Source of the DNA: a bacterium
Lineage (GTDB): Bacteria; Verrucomicrobiota; Verrucomicrobiia; Verrucomicrobiales; Akkermansiaceae
NCBI GenBank assembly: GCA_018222765.1
Contig: JAAEZT010000017.1
Location: 1-64,000 of the forward strand
DNA length: 64,000 nt
Direction: 5' to 3'
Shown: piece after piece, positions 19,378 to 28,308 of the stretch
How positions within the stretch are numbered: position 1 is the stretch's first letter
Layout of the letters: every line of letters starts with the position of its first letter
Program-made: the position numbers and the translations under genes
The notes under the pieces: generated by a model
What the model was told of the DNA's origin: nothing
Database searches by the model: none
Seen by the model: the letters and a program-made list of their open reading frames with translations, nothing else

Positions 19378-20124
19378 GTGGGAAATCACGGGAAAAAGAA
19401 AGCGCGGCGGCGGAAGCATCAGCCGATGGGACTGGAGATTCTTCATGAGGATCGCGATATCATTGTGGTGAATAAGGCGGCGGGTTTGCTGACCATGGGG
19501 ACCGGGCGCGATGGCGGCAGGACCGCGCATGCGGCATTGGATGATTATGTGAAGAAGGGGAATCACAAATCGCGGGAGAGGATCTTTATTGTGCATCGCT
19601 TGGACCGCGATACCTCGGGTGCTTTGGTTTTTGCTCGAACGGAGAGTGCAAAGGAGACGCTTCAGAAAAATTGGGAGGAGGCAAAGAAGACCTACCTCGC
19701 TTTTGTGGAAGGTCACCCGGCTCCGAAGGAGGGAAAGATTTCAAGTTATCTGGCTGAAAATGAAGCCCGTCGGGTTTACTCGACGAAGGATAAACGGAAA
19801 GGGCGTCTGTCCCATACGGAATACAAAGTGCTCAAGGAAGTGGGAGCGAGGGCCTTGTTGGAGATCACTCTACTAACAGGTCGGAAGAATCAGATCCGGG
19901 TTCACTTGGCGGATAAAGGATGGCCTATTGTGGGGGACGGGAAATACGGCAAGAAGATCCGCGATAATAAGCGTCTCGCGCTGCACTCGCATACCTTAAG
20001 TTTTGATCATCCTTTTCGGGGGGAGCGAATGATATTCGAAGCGCCCGTGCCGAATACCTTTCATAAGATGGCAGCGGCACCACAGCCGGAGGAAAATTCG
20101 AAAAAGCAGCGCAATGTCGATTAG
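19378..20124 (+). CDS. RluA-family 23S rRNA/tRNA pseudouridine synthase
   Basis: Isomerises uridine to pseudouridine in rRNA or tRNA. The catalytic motif HRLDRDTSG contains the active-site Asp; ILHEDRDIIVVNKAAGLLTMG and LLTGRKNQIRVHLADKGWPIVGDGKYG are the other RluA blocks. No S4 domain is visible. The start is uncertain: GTG 19354 (track), GTG 19378, which has a good AAGGTGG four bases upstream, or ATG 19426, right before the domain. I chose 19378, leaving a Lys/Arg-rich N-terminal tail. Target uridine unknown. Confidence 0.88.
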   Translation: MGNHGKKKARRRKHQPMGLEILHEDRDIIVVNKAAGLLTMGTGRDGGRTAHAALDDYVKKGNHKSRERIFIVHRLDRDTSGALVFARTESAKETLQKNWEEAKKTYLAFVEGHPAPKEGKISSYLAENEARRVYSTKDKRKGRLSHTEYKVLKEVGARALLEITLLTGRKNQIRVHLADKGWPIVGDGKYGKKIRDNKRLALHSHTLSFDHPFRGERMIFEAPVPNTFHKMAAAPQPEENSKKQRNVD

Positions 20125-20251
20125 AGTATAGGTGTCAATATCCGGGGTGGTGATATCAGTCGATGTTGTTTCGCCTGTAATTGATCGCCCTTTGGTCTCC
20201 GATGCAACTTGATCGTTGTCGGGGGTGAGAAAGTTTCATTTCCTGACGGTC

Positions 20252-21643
20252 ATGTCGCGAGTAAAGACGATTGCCCGTTGGTTGGCGCCGGTGTCGGCGT
20301 TGGTGATTTTTGGGATTGCGGATTTTTCCGGAATGGAACGACAGGCGGCGGTGACGCTGGGGATTGCCTGGTTGACGGCGACGTGGTGGATGACGGAGGC
20401 AGTTCCGATTCCGGTAGCTTCGCTGGTTCCGATTGCCTTGCTTCCTTTATTTGGAGTTTTGCCTGCAAAGACAGCGGTGGCGCAGAGTTACGGGCATCCC
20501 TTGGTGCTTTTATTACTGGGTGGGTTTTTGCTTTCGAAGGGAATGGAAAAGAGCGGAGTACATCGTCGCATTGCACTGGGAATGGTGCGGGCTTGTGGCG
20601 GCAGTGGCGGGAAGGGGTTGATTCTCGGGTTTATGTTGGCCTCGGCCACGTTGAGTATGTGGATTTCAAATACTGCAACGACCTTGATGCTGCTCCCGAT
20701 TGCATTGGCGGTGTTGAGTGGGTCGAAGGACTCGGCGAAGTTGGCTGCTCCGCTCATGATGGGCGTGGCGTATGCAGCGAATATCGGTGGATTGGGGACG
20801 CCAATCGGAACCCCTCCAAATTTGGTGTTTATTGAGCAGTATCAAGAACTGACGGGGAAGGCGATGAGTTTCATGGAGTGGATGAGTTACGGTGTTCCCA
20901 TTGTGATCATCATGATTCCGTTGATGTGGCTTTGGTTGAGTCGGAGTCTCAAGGGTGGGGAGAAAATTGAGCTTCCTGAAAGTGGTGCCTGGCGTGCAGA
21001 GGAGAAGAGAACCTTGATTGTTTTTGGGCTGACGGCCTTGGCGTGGATGACTCGGTCTGAGCCTTTTGGGGGCTGGAAAACCTGGCTGAATCTTCCGGGA
21101 GCCAATGATGCTTCGGTAGCTTTCATCGGAGTGATCTTGTTGTTCCTGATTCCGGATGGATCGGGCAGAGTTGGAGAGAAAGGGCGTTTGTTGGATTGGG
21201 AGACGGCGCAGAAGATTCCGTGGGGAATGCTTCTCTTGTTTAGTGGAGGAATTTGTCTGGCTTCAGGGATCAAGAGTTCCGGCCTGAGCGGGCAGGCGGC
21301 GTCCTTGTTGAGTGGAGTGGGGACCTTGCATATTTTGGGAATGATTTTTGCGATTTGCCTTTTGATGACCTTCCTCACCGAGTTGACGAGTAATACCGCG
21401 AGCACAATTTTGATGATGCCGATTTTGGGGTCGGTGGCCTTGTCCAATGATCTTGATCCCAAATTCCTGATGCTTCCGGCGGCTTTGAGTGCCAGTTGTG
21501 CTTTTATGTTGCCAGTGGCAACGGCTCCGAATGCAGTAGTCTTCGGGTCGGGCTATCTCACTGTGCCCAAGATGGTACGGGAAGGAATTGTTCTGAATTT
21601 GATCGGAGTGGCGGTGGTAAGTCTCTACTGTTGGTTGCGATGA
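20252..21643 (+). CDS. DASS/SLC13-family sodium:anion symporter
   Basis: Inner-membrane carrier of the divalent anion:sodium symporter family, which includes dicarboxylate and sulfate carriers. About 11-12 hydrophobic segments and the family motifs SMWISNTATTLMLLPIALAVL, GGLGTPIGTPPNLVF and ELTSNTASTILMMPIL (SNT and TPPN motifs) are visible. Substrate cannot be read from the sequence. ATG 20252 (MSRVKTIARWLAP) is preferred over TTG 20216. Its stop overlaps the next start (ATGA), coupling it to the CotH protein. A vestige of a second copy lies at 28249-28308. Confidence 0.9.
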   Translation: MSRVKTIARWLAPVSALVIFGIADFSGMERQAAVTLGIAWLTATWWMTEAVPIPVASLVPIALLPLFGVLPAKTAVAQSYGHPLVLLLLGGFLLSKGMEKSGVHRRIALGMVRACGGSGGKGLILGFMLASATLSMWISNTATTLMLLPIALAVLSGSKDSAKLAAPLMMGVAYAANIGGLGTPIGTPPNLVFIEQYQELTGKAMSFMEWMSYGVPIVIIMIPLMWLWLSRSLKGGEKIELPESGAWRAEEKRTLIVFGLTALAWMTRSEPFGGWKTWLNLPGANDASVAFIGVILLFLIPDGSGRVGEKGRLLDWETAQKIPWGMLLLFSGGICLASGIKSSGLSGQAASLLSGVGTLHILGMIFAICLLMTFLTELTSNTASTILMMPILGSVALSNDLDPKFLMLPAALSASCAFMLPVATAPNAVVFGSGYLTVPKMVREGIVLNLIGVAVVSLYCWLR

Positions 21644-24600
21644 ATGTGGTGAAGAAAAAATCGCGCTTTTGCCGCATTTGGGAGGTGTTGCTTCTCCTTT
21701 TGTTGTTTCCTTGTTTTGCGGGGGCGCAGTTGCGACTGACTGAGTTTTTGGCGGATAGCGATGGATCGTATCCCGACAGCGATGGTGAGCCATCGGATTG
21801 GATTGAGATTCATAACCCGGGAAATTCTCCAATTTCCACCGACGGGCTGTTTCTGACGGATGATTTTTCGAATCTAACGAAGTGGATGCTGCCCGATGTT
21901 TCCATTGAGGGTGGCGGGTATCTTGTCGTTTTTGCTTCGGGGAAAGACCGTCGGGACCCGGCAGAGGAGCTGCATACCAATTTTTCCTTATCGAGCGGTG
22001 GCGAGTATTTGGGTCTGATCGCTGCTGACGGGAGTTCGCCGATTAGTCAATTCAGCCCGGTATATCCCCGGCAGTTTTATGGCGTTGCTTTCGGAACAGG
22101 AACGAATGCAATCTCGGAACCTGAGACATTTGTTCCGTGGCCGTCATCGGGGACCTGGATTGTTCCGCTCGCTGATATTGGAGATTCCTGGCAGGAAGTT
22201 GGCTTTGATGACGGGGGCTGGAATTCTGCGCAAACTGGAATTGGTTACGGGTATTCCTTTCCGGGATTCATCGGTGCGGGTGGAGATACGCGAGATGCGA
22301 TGCAAGGGAAGGCCGGGAGTGCGTATGTGCGGGTTCCATTCCAAATCAATGATCCTGCCGAGGTGGTGAGTATGACGCTCGATCTATTTTATGAAGATGG
22401 ATTCGCAGCGTATCTTAATGGGGAATTGGTTTCCTCGGCAAATTTGCCTGCGGATCTCAGCTACGATTCGGTTGCGACGAATCGGGGGGAGGTTCGCGAG
22501 GGCGATGAGATGGAGAGTTTTGAAATCGACTTTTCGGGGAAGCTATTGAGTGGCGAAAACTTACTAGCATTCCAGGTGTTGAACGACATCAAGGAGAGTT
22601 CGGATGTTTTGTTGGTTCCGCGTCTCAAGGGAGAAATACGCGATCTTTCCGGAGGGATTATTGGAGGGTATTTGGCTTCGCCTACGCCGGGCACTCCGAA
22701 CGCGGATATCGAGTTTGTTGATTTTGTGAGTGATACGACTTTCGATGTTGATCGTGGTTTTTTTGAGTCGCCATTCATTACCACGATCGAATGCGGAACG
22801 CCGGGAGCTCTCATTATTTATACGTTGGATGGGAGTACACCGACACTCGAGAACGGTATACAAGTGCCGGTTTCCGATCCAGATTCGGCGTCCTTGGCAG
22901 CGGTGAATATTAACACGAGTACGGTTTTACGTGCGGCTGCTTTCAAAAACGGGCTCAGACCATCGAATGTTGATACGCAAACTTATCTCTTTTTGGATGA
23001 TGTGTTGGATCAGCCTGCACAGCCGCCGGGTTATCCGCTGCCGTGGCGGCAACGTAATGGGAACAGTATCCCAGGTGATTTTGAAATGGATCCTGAGATC
23101 GTTGGGCCGGTATACAGCCGCGAAGAATTGAAGGAATCCCTGCGGGATATCCCGACAGTTTCAATTGTTACCGATATTGCGAATCTTTTCGATCAACAGA
23201 CGGGAATTCAAGTAAATCCACAAGACTCCGGTCCCAGTTCAGAGCGGCGGGTTTCGGTGGAATTGATGGATTTCAAGGATGGTGCACCCATTCAGTTAGA
23301 CGCTGGAATGTTGATGAACGGGAATGCTTCGAGAAACCCGGGGCGGGGGAAGCACAATTTCCGGCTCGCTTTTCGTAATCGATATGGTGCCGGGAAATTG
23401 AACTTCCCCTTATTTGGCGAAGGGGCGGCCACCGATACCTTTAATCAGATCATCCTGCGGGGAGGGAACGGCAACGGATGGTTTCACCCGACTTCGGCGG
23501 TGCGGCAGTATGCGATGTATATCCGGGATCAGTGGTTTCGTGATGCCCACACCGCAATGGGGTATCCGGAGGCGCTTCAAAACGAGGTGCATGTTTACTT
23601 CAACGGGCTCTACTTTGGGGTGCATCATTTATTCGAACGGATCGAGGAGGAATGGACCGCGGAACGATTTGGCGGAGGTGAAGACGATTGGGAAGGTTTT
23701 CGGATCGTGGGAGGGAACAACATCGAGGTGATCAAAGGAACTCCGGCCGAGGTGAGTTCGCGGATGCTTGATAGTTGGCGGGCGGTGCTTGATGCGGCGG
23801 AGGCAGGGGACCTTGCCACGGTTGAAGAGTATCTCGATTTGGATAGTTTTATCGATTACCTGGTGCTCAATTTTCACGCGGGGAATACCGATTGGGACCA
23901 GAACAATGTTCGAGCGATGCGTCAGTTGAATCCTCCCGGAAAGTATATGTTCTTTTGCCATGATGCCGAACGCGCTGGTCTGAATGGTCTCTCTACCGGA
24001 AATCTTAACATCAATTCCATCACGCATCCTCGCTCAGGTGCCGAACAGCGACCGACCTCGGTCAATGCATGGCTGAAAAGTAATCCGGAGTATGCCTTGC
24101 AGTTCGCCGACCGGGCTTTCAAGCACATGTTCAATGGGGGGGCATTGACTCCTGAAAACGGGATGGCCCAGTGGGACGCGCGTGCGGAGGGAATTCGCAT
24201 TGCCTTGAAGGCTGAGAGCGCGAGGTGGGGGGATCACGTGGACTCAAACCCCCGAACCTTGGTTGATTTTGAAAACGGGCTCAATCGTGAGTATACTACC
24301 TGGTTTCCCAATCGCACCCCGATCAGTATCAGTCAGTTTCGTGCGGCGGGTCTGTATCCTGATATCGATCCTCCGGTTTTCAGCCAGCATGGAGGGAGTG
24401 TTTCGGAGGGCTTTGGGCTGACGATTACAAACGAAGCGGGGGATATTTACTATACGGTTGATGGGAGTGATCCGCGTTTGCCTGGAGGAGGGATCGGGCC
24501 GAGTGCCGTCAAGATTGATGGCACAAAGAACGAGCTTGTTCTTCTCGGTGCAGGTGCTCCTGGATGGAGTTACCTTGATGATGGCAGTGACCAAGGAAGT

Positions 24601-25971
24601 GCCTGGAAGGAGCCTGCTTTTAACGATGAGGCCTGGCCGGTCGGAGATGCTCCGTTGGGTTATGGCACGATCAATTTTCATCCCTTTGGAGGTCCGGAAA
24701 TTAATGTGGATAGAAATCTCACCGTTTACTTTCGAAAAGAAGTCGAGTTGGCTAATATCAATCTCATCACTGAAGCGAGGGCGCGTGTGATGTCGGATGG
24801 AGGTGCCATCGTTTACCTGAATGGCACCGAAATCGCCCGCGACAATATGCGGGGTGATCCCGTGGACTATCTCACGACTGCTCTGAGTGATAGCAATGTG
24901 GCAGAGGGGAATATTGACGTTTTCAATTTTCCGCCATCGGCTTTTGTGGAGGGCACGAATGTGATCGCGGTCGAGCTTCACAATGGAAGTGTGGGAAGTT
25001 CCGATATGGGAATGGATTTGCAGATTGATGTGACCAGCCTGAGCTCTCCGGGAGACGCGATAACGATCAATTCGGCGACAACGGTTTTGGCCCGGAGTTT
25101 CGATGGCGATGACTGGAGTGCGCTCAACCAAGCGACCTTTGTCACAGCTCTCCCGGCCTCGGCTGCTAATCTTGTGATATCCGAGATCTTTTACAATCCG
25201 GCGGGCCAGTTTGAGACCAGCGAGTATATTGAGCTTATGAATATTGGTCCGGTTCCAATTAGTCTCGCAGGTGTTGTTTTTTCAAGAGGGATCACATTCG
25301 CGTTTCCAGATGAGGCAGTTCTAGCTCCAGGGGCGCGTTTGTTGCTTGTGGCCGATCTTGCTGGTTTCGAGAGTGCTTTTGGCGCGGACCTTCCGGTGGC
25401 CGGCATCTACACGGGGCGGCTGGATAATGGTGGTGAAGATTTGTTGCTGAGTGGTTCCAATGGAGATCCGATCCAGAGTTTTCGCTATGATGATGGAGAT
25501 CTCTGGTCTCAAAATGCCGATGGTGAGGGGTACTCGTTGACCTTGATCGCTCCCTCTTCTAGGCCTGATCCAGGCAATGCCACAAGTTGGCGGTCGAGTC
25601 TTGATTTAGGAGGAAGTCCGGGTGCCTCTGATGCCTTGATTTTCACCGGCACCACTTCAAATGATTTCCTGTCTTATGCCCTGACCGATCCATTTGGAGG
25701 AATTTCAGCCTCGATTCAGAGTCTTGAAGTGAATGGGGCGGTCGATGACTATCTGGTGACTGCTGTTTCCGCGAATACTGGTGCGGATGATGCGGAGATC
25801 TCGGTTGAATTCTCAGCTGATTTGGAAACCTGGCTGAGTGGTGCGGCCGTGTTTTTGGGATCTGACGAGCGGGTTAATGGAATGAGTATTCACCATTGGC
25901 GGGCCCCGACCTCAAGTGCCGCCAGCTCCCCATTTCGCTTCGCTCGGGTGGTATTGGTGGCGAGGCCATAG
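21640..25971 (+). CDS. Large secreted lamin-tail/CotH-kinase-like protein
   Basis: The track ORF begins at 21496 inside the transporter gene. ATG 21640 overlaps the transporter stop and gives a signal peptide (MNVVKKKSRFCRIWEVLLLLLLFPCFAGA). Modules: lamin-tail (LTEFLADSDG...SDWIEIHNPG), jelly roll (DDGGWNSAQTGIGYG...EDGFAAYLNGELV), chitobiase-like (LIIYTLDGSTPTLENG), CotH region (VHVYFNGLYFGVHHLFERIEEEW, HDAERAG), IYYTVDGSDPRLPGG, second jelly roll (YLDDGSDQGSAW), second lamin-tail (VISEIFYNPAG) and a C-terminal domain. 1,443 aa. Coupling to an anion transporter is unexplained. Confidence 0.87.
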   Translation: MNVVKKKSRFCRIWEVLLLLLLFPCFAGAQLRLTEFLADSDGSYPDSDGEPSDWIEIHNPGNSPISTDGLFLTDDFSNLTKWMLPDVSIEGGGYLVVFASGKDRRDPAEELHTNFSLSSGGEYLGLIAADGSSPISQFSPVYPRQFYGVAFGTGTNAISEPETFVPWPSSGTWIVPLADIGDSWQEVGFDDGGWNSAQTGIGYGYSFPGFIGAGGDTRDAMQGKAGSAYVRVPFQINDPAEVVSMTLDLFYEDGFAAYLNGELVSSANLPADLSYDSVATNRGEVREGDEMESFEIDFSGKLLSGENLLAFQVLNDIKESSDVLLVPRLKGEIRDLSGGIIGGYLASPTPGTPNADIEFVDFVSDTTFDVDRGFFESPFITTIECGTPGALIIYTLDGSTPTLENGIQVPVSDPDSASLAAVNINTSTVLRAAAFKNGLRPSNVDTQTYLFLDDVLDQPAQPPGYPLPWRQRNGNSIPGDFEMDPEIVGPVYSREELKESLRDIPTVSIVTDIANLFDQQTGIQVNPQDSGPSSERRVSVELMDFKDGAPIQLDAGMLMNGNASRNPGRGKHNFRLAFRNRYGAGKLNFPLFGEGAATDTFNQIILRGGNGNGWFHPTSAVRQYAMYIRDQWFRDAHTAMGYPEALQNEVHVYFNGLYFGVHHLFERIEEEWTAERFGGGEDDWEGFRIVGGNNIEVIKGTPAEVSSRMLDSWRAVLDAAEAGDLATVEEYLDLDSFIDYLVLNFHAGNTDWDQNNVRAMRQLNPPGKYMFFCHDAERAGLNGLSTGNLNINSITHPRSGAEQRPTSVNAWLKSNPEYALQFADRAFKHMFNGGALTPENGMAQWDARAEGIRIALKAESARWGDHVDSNPRTLVDFENGLNREYTTWFPNRTPISISQFRAAGLYPDIDPPVFSQHGGSVSEGFGLTITNEAGDIYYTVDGSDPRLPGGGIGPSAVKIDGTKNELVLLGAGAPGWSYLDDGSDQGSAWKEPAFNDEAWPVGDAPLGYGTINFHPFGGPEINVDRNLTVYFRKEVELANINLITEARARVMSDGGAIVYLNGTEIARDNMRGDPVDYLTTALSDSNVAEGNIDVFNFPPSAFVEGTNVIAVELHNGSVGSSDMGMDLQIDVTSLSSPGDAITINSATTVLARSFDGDDWSALNQATFVTALPASAANLVISEIFYNPAGQFETSEYIELMNIGPVPISLAGVVFSRGITFAFPDEAVLAPGARLLLVADLAGFESAFGADLPVAGIYTGRLDNGGEDLLLSGSNGDPIQSFRYDDGDLWSQNADGEGYSLTLIAPSSRPDPGNATSWRSSLDLGGSPGASDALIFTGTTSNDFLSYALTDPFGGISASIQSLEVNGAVDDYLVTAVSANTGADDAEISVEFSADLETWLSGAAVFLGSDERVNGMSIHHWRAPTSSAASSPFRFARVVLVARP

Positions 25972-26046
25972 GAGTAGCAACGATTGTGAAAGAAGATTGT
26001 CTCTTTCGCTTTTCACAGGATTAACGCTCTGATAGTCCTGTTTGAT

Positions 26047-28239
26047 ATGAAGTTAGCAAACATTCTTCTCGTTCTGGTGGCCTTGTCTCATCTGGGGCTT
26101 CGCGCGGATTTGGTCGCCCACTGGACTCTTGAGGAAGGAACGGGAGCGACGGCTGGAGATAGCACGGCGAATGGTCGGACCGGGACGATTGCGGGAACGA
26201 CACTTTGGAACACCACTGATCTTCCGCCTGTTCCTACGGGAACCACGGCCGCCCTTGAGATGGACGGAGTCGATGATCAAATCAACATAGTTGGTTACAA
26301 AGGAATTTCCGGAACCGGTGATCGCTCGGTTTCCGCTTGGATCAAGACCGACCTCAACAGCACGTCCCAAGACATGGGCATTGTTTCCTGGGGGAGTAAT
26401 TCGACGACGCAAAAATGGACCTTTCGAATTCAGACTCAAAATGGCACTCCCGGAGCGATTCGCGTCGAAGCCAATGGTGGTTTCTTTGTTGGGAATACCG
26501 TGGTTACGGACACCGAATGGCATCATGTTGCTGTAACTTGGGCAAATGACGGCACTCCAGATATTCAGGATGCTAAGCTCTATGTCGATGGGGTTCTCGA
26601 TGCTGAATTTGGAAGTATCGATTTCCCGCCGAGTGCCAGTCAAAGTGTTGCAATCAACACTGCTGTTGGTTCAGATGTGCGTATCGGGGATGATTTTCAA
26701 TTGACCCACAATTGGCGGGGCGGAATCGATGAGGTACGCATTTACGACGAGGCGTTGGATGCTGCAGCCATTGCAGACCTTGCCATTGGTAATCAGATTC
26801 TTTCGGCACTCGAGGCTTCCGAGGAAGCGGTGGCAAGCGGGGCTCCGGTAGAACTCAGTTGGGCAAGCGATCCTGCAAACGATACTCTGACCATCGACAA
26901 CGGAGTTGGAGATGTTTCAGGGCTGGCAATGATAACGGTCAATCCTACTGCTACCACGACTTATACTCTTACCGGCACCCGAGGGGGAGATACGGAGGAA
27001 CTTCAAGTCACGGTATTGGTCAATGCCGCTCCTCTCATTAACGAGGTCATTAATCTTGGTTCCGAGACTCTGCTTGAGGGGCAATCAACCACGATTTTCT
27101 GGGATGTTTTTGGAGAGGCGGGTCTTAGCATGAACGGTAACAACGTCACCGGGCTTGATCGGATTGAATTATCTCCAACCGAGACTACGACCTACACTTT
27201 CGCGGCGACCAATGCATTCGGGACGACAACCTCGCAATTCACCCTCACCGTGATCGATGGAAACAACCCTGATCTCGGTTGGGAAGTGGCTGAACGGCCG
27301 AACGGAGTGCTCACCCAGTGGGATCCGACAACAAATACCACCGGGAATTTGGGCATCGCCTTCATTAATAGCACGGGTGGCACAGTTCAAAGTGGTGCGA
27401 GTAATTTCTCTTCAATTAGTAAGTGGGTGAATAGTCCGGGCTATAACCTCGCTGCGAATCCCCTCGATTCCTGGCAGGACGGGCTTGGTGATCTCGTGAC
27501 AAAAGAAGATGTGAGTTGGGAAATGGTAGTTCGTCCCGGAGACTTCACCGGAACGCATACTCTCTTCAATACCGGCGGAAATGGTCAGGGATTAGGCATT
27601 GTTCTCACTGCCAGTATACTTGATTTCCGCTTTCAATCTGCGAATAACGCCTCGCAAAGAATCATTATTTCAACCGATCTCTCAGCCATCGGCCTTGCTA
27701 CTGATTTCTTTCATATCGTGGCGACGGCTGATGTTGGAGGGGCGTCTCCTGGCGTGGCCACTCTTTATGTAAATGGCCAACTTGTTGCTGGTCCTACGTC
27801 CAGCACAGGAATTATCGCTGACTGGGATGGGGGAGATCTTGCCGAGCTCGGAAAAGGAGCGAATATTCCAACGAGCACGGCTTTTCCCTTCGAGGCCTTC
27901 ACCGGCGACATCGCGGTCTTTAACTATTACGGATCCCGTGTTCTCAATGCCTCGCAGGTCTCTGATAAGTATGATGCCCTCGGTGGCCCCGGGGGAGATT
28001 TGGCGATCAAGAATATCGAGTATGATGACGCGGCTGACGAGATCAGGCTGACTTTCGATTCCATTCCCAACCAAACCTACGCTCTTGAAACGACGGTTGA
28101 CTTGTCAACAGAGGCTTGGATCGAGCTCGACGATTCGATTTCCTCCGGCGGAACCGAAACCACCATTGTGATTAGCGGAGTTGTTCTGCCTGATCCGGGG
28201 AACCCAAGGCGCTTCTATCGTATCCTCTTGGGGTTGTAG
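26047..28239 (+). CDS. Secreted LamG / Ig-like domain protein
   Basis: After a signal peptide (MKLANILLVLVALSHLGLRA) comes a LamG/concanavalin-like domain (LVAHWTLEEGTGATAGDSTANGRTG...DEVRIYDEALDAAAIADLA). Two Ig-like repeats follow (VNPTATTTYTLTGTRGG and LSPTETTTYTFAATNAFG), then a second LamG-like domain (VTKEDVSWEMVVRPGDFTG...GDIAVFNYYGSRVLNASQVSDKYDALGG) and a C-terminal beta domain ending in RRFYRILLGL. No catalytic motif is visible; carbohydrate or surface binding is the likely role. The Ig-like repeats are the same module seen at the start of the truncated CotH gene at 3-3533. Confidence 0.85.
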   Translation: MKLANILLVLVALSHLGLRADLVAHWTLEEGTGATAGDSTANGRTGTIAGTTLWNTTDLPPVPTGTTAALEMDGVDDQINIVGYKGISGTGDRSVSAWIKTDLNSTSQDMGIVSWGSNSTTQKWTFRIQTQNGTPGAIRVEANGGFFVGNTVVTDTEWHHVAVTWANDGTPDIQDAKLYVDGVLDAEFGSIDFPPSASQSVAINTAVGSDVRIGDDFQLTHNWRGGIDEVRIYDEALDAAAIADLAIGNQILSALEASEEAVASGAPVELSWASDPANDTLTIDNGVGDVSGLAMITVNPTATTTYTLTGTRGGDTEELQVTVLVNAAPLINEVINLGSETLLEGQSTTIFWDVFGEAGLSMNGNNVTGLDRIELSPTETTTYTFAATNAFGTTTSQFTLTVIDGNNPDLGWEVAERPNGVLTQWDPTTNTTGNLGIAFINSTGGTVQSGASNFSSISKWVNSPGYNLAANPLDSWQDGLGDLVTKEDVSWEMVVRPGDFTGTHTLFNTGGNGQGLGIVLTASILDFRFQSANNASQRIIISTDLSAIGLATDFFHIVATADVGGASPGVATLYVNGQLVAGPTSSTGIIADWDGGDLAELGKGANIPTSTAFPFEAFTGDIAVFNYYGSRVLNASQVSDKYDALGGPGGDLAIKNIEYDDAADEIRLTFDSIPNQTYALETTVDLSTEAWIELDDSISSGGTETTIVISGVVLPDPGNPRRFYRILLGL

Positions 28240-28242
28240 GGG

Positions 28243-28308
28243 AGGGCAGGAATTGTGCTGAATTTGATCGGAGTGTTCATCGGGAGCCCTTATCGTAGGC
28301 CGCGATGA
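28243..28308 (+). pseudogene. Vestigial 3' end of a DASS transporter gene
   Basis: Read in frame, this segment gives GIVLNLIGVFIGSPYRRPR followed by a stop, against GIVLNLIGVAVVSLYCWLR and a stop at the end of the intact transporter. At DNA level 28249-28275 matches 21584-21610 at 26 of 27 bases, and both copies end in GCGATGA, where the stop overlaps the ATG of the next gene. The rest of this second transporter copy is absent. Confidence 0.7.

Noticed and set aside
24244-25131. 295-aa minus-strand ORF
   Set aside because: Antisense shadow of the third CotH gene.
25985-26017. TGTGAAA/TTTCACA inverted repeat between the third CotH gene and the LamG gene
   Set aside because: 7-bp stem with a 19-nt loop and no U-tract; too weak to call a terminator or operator.
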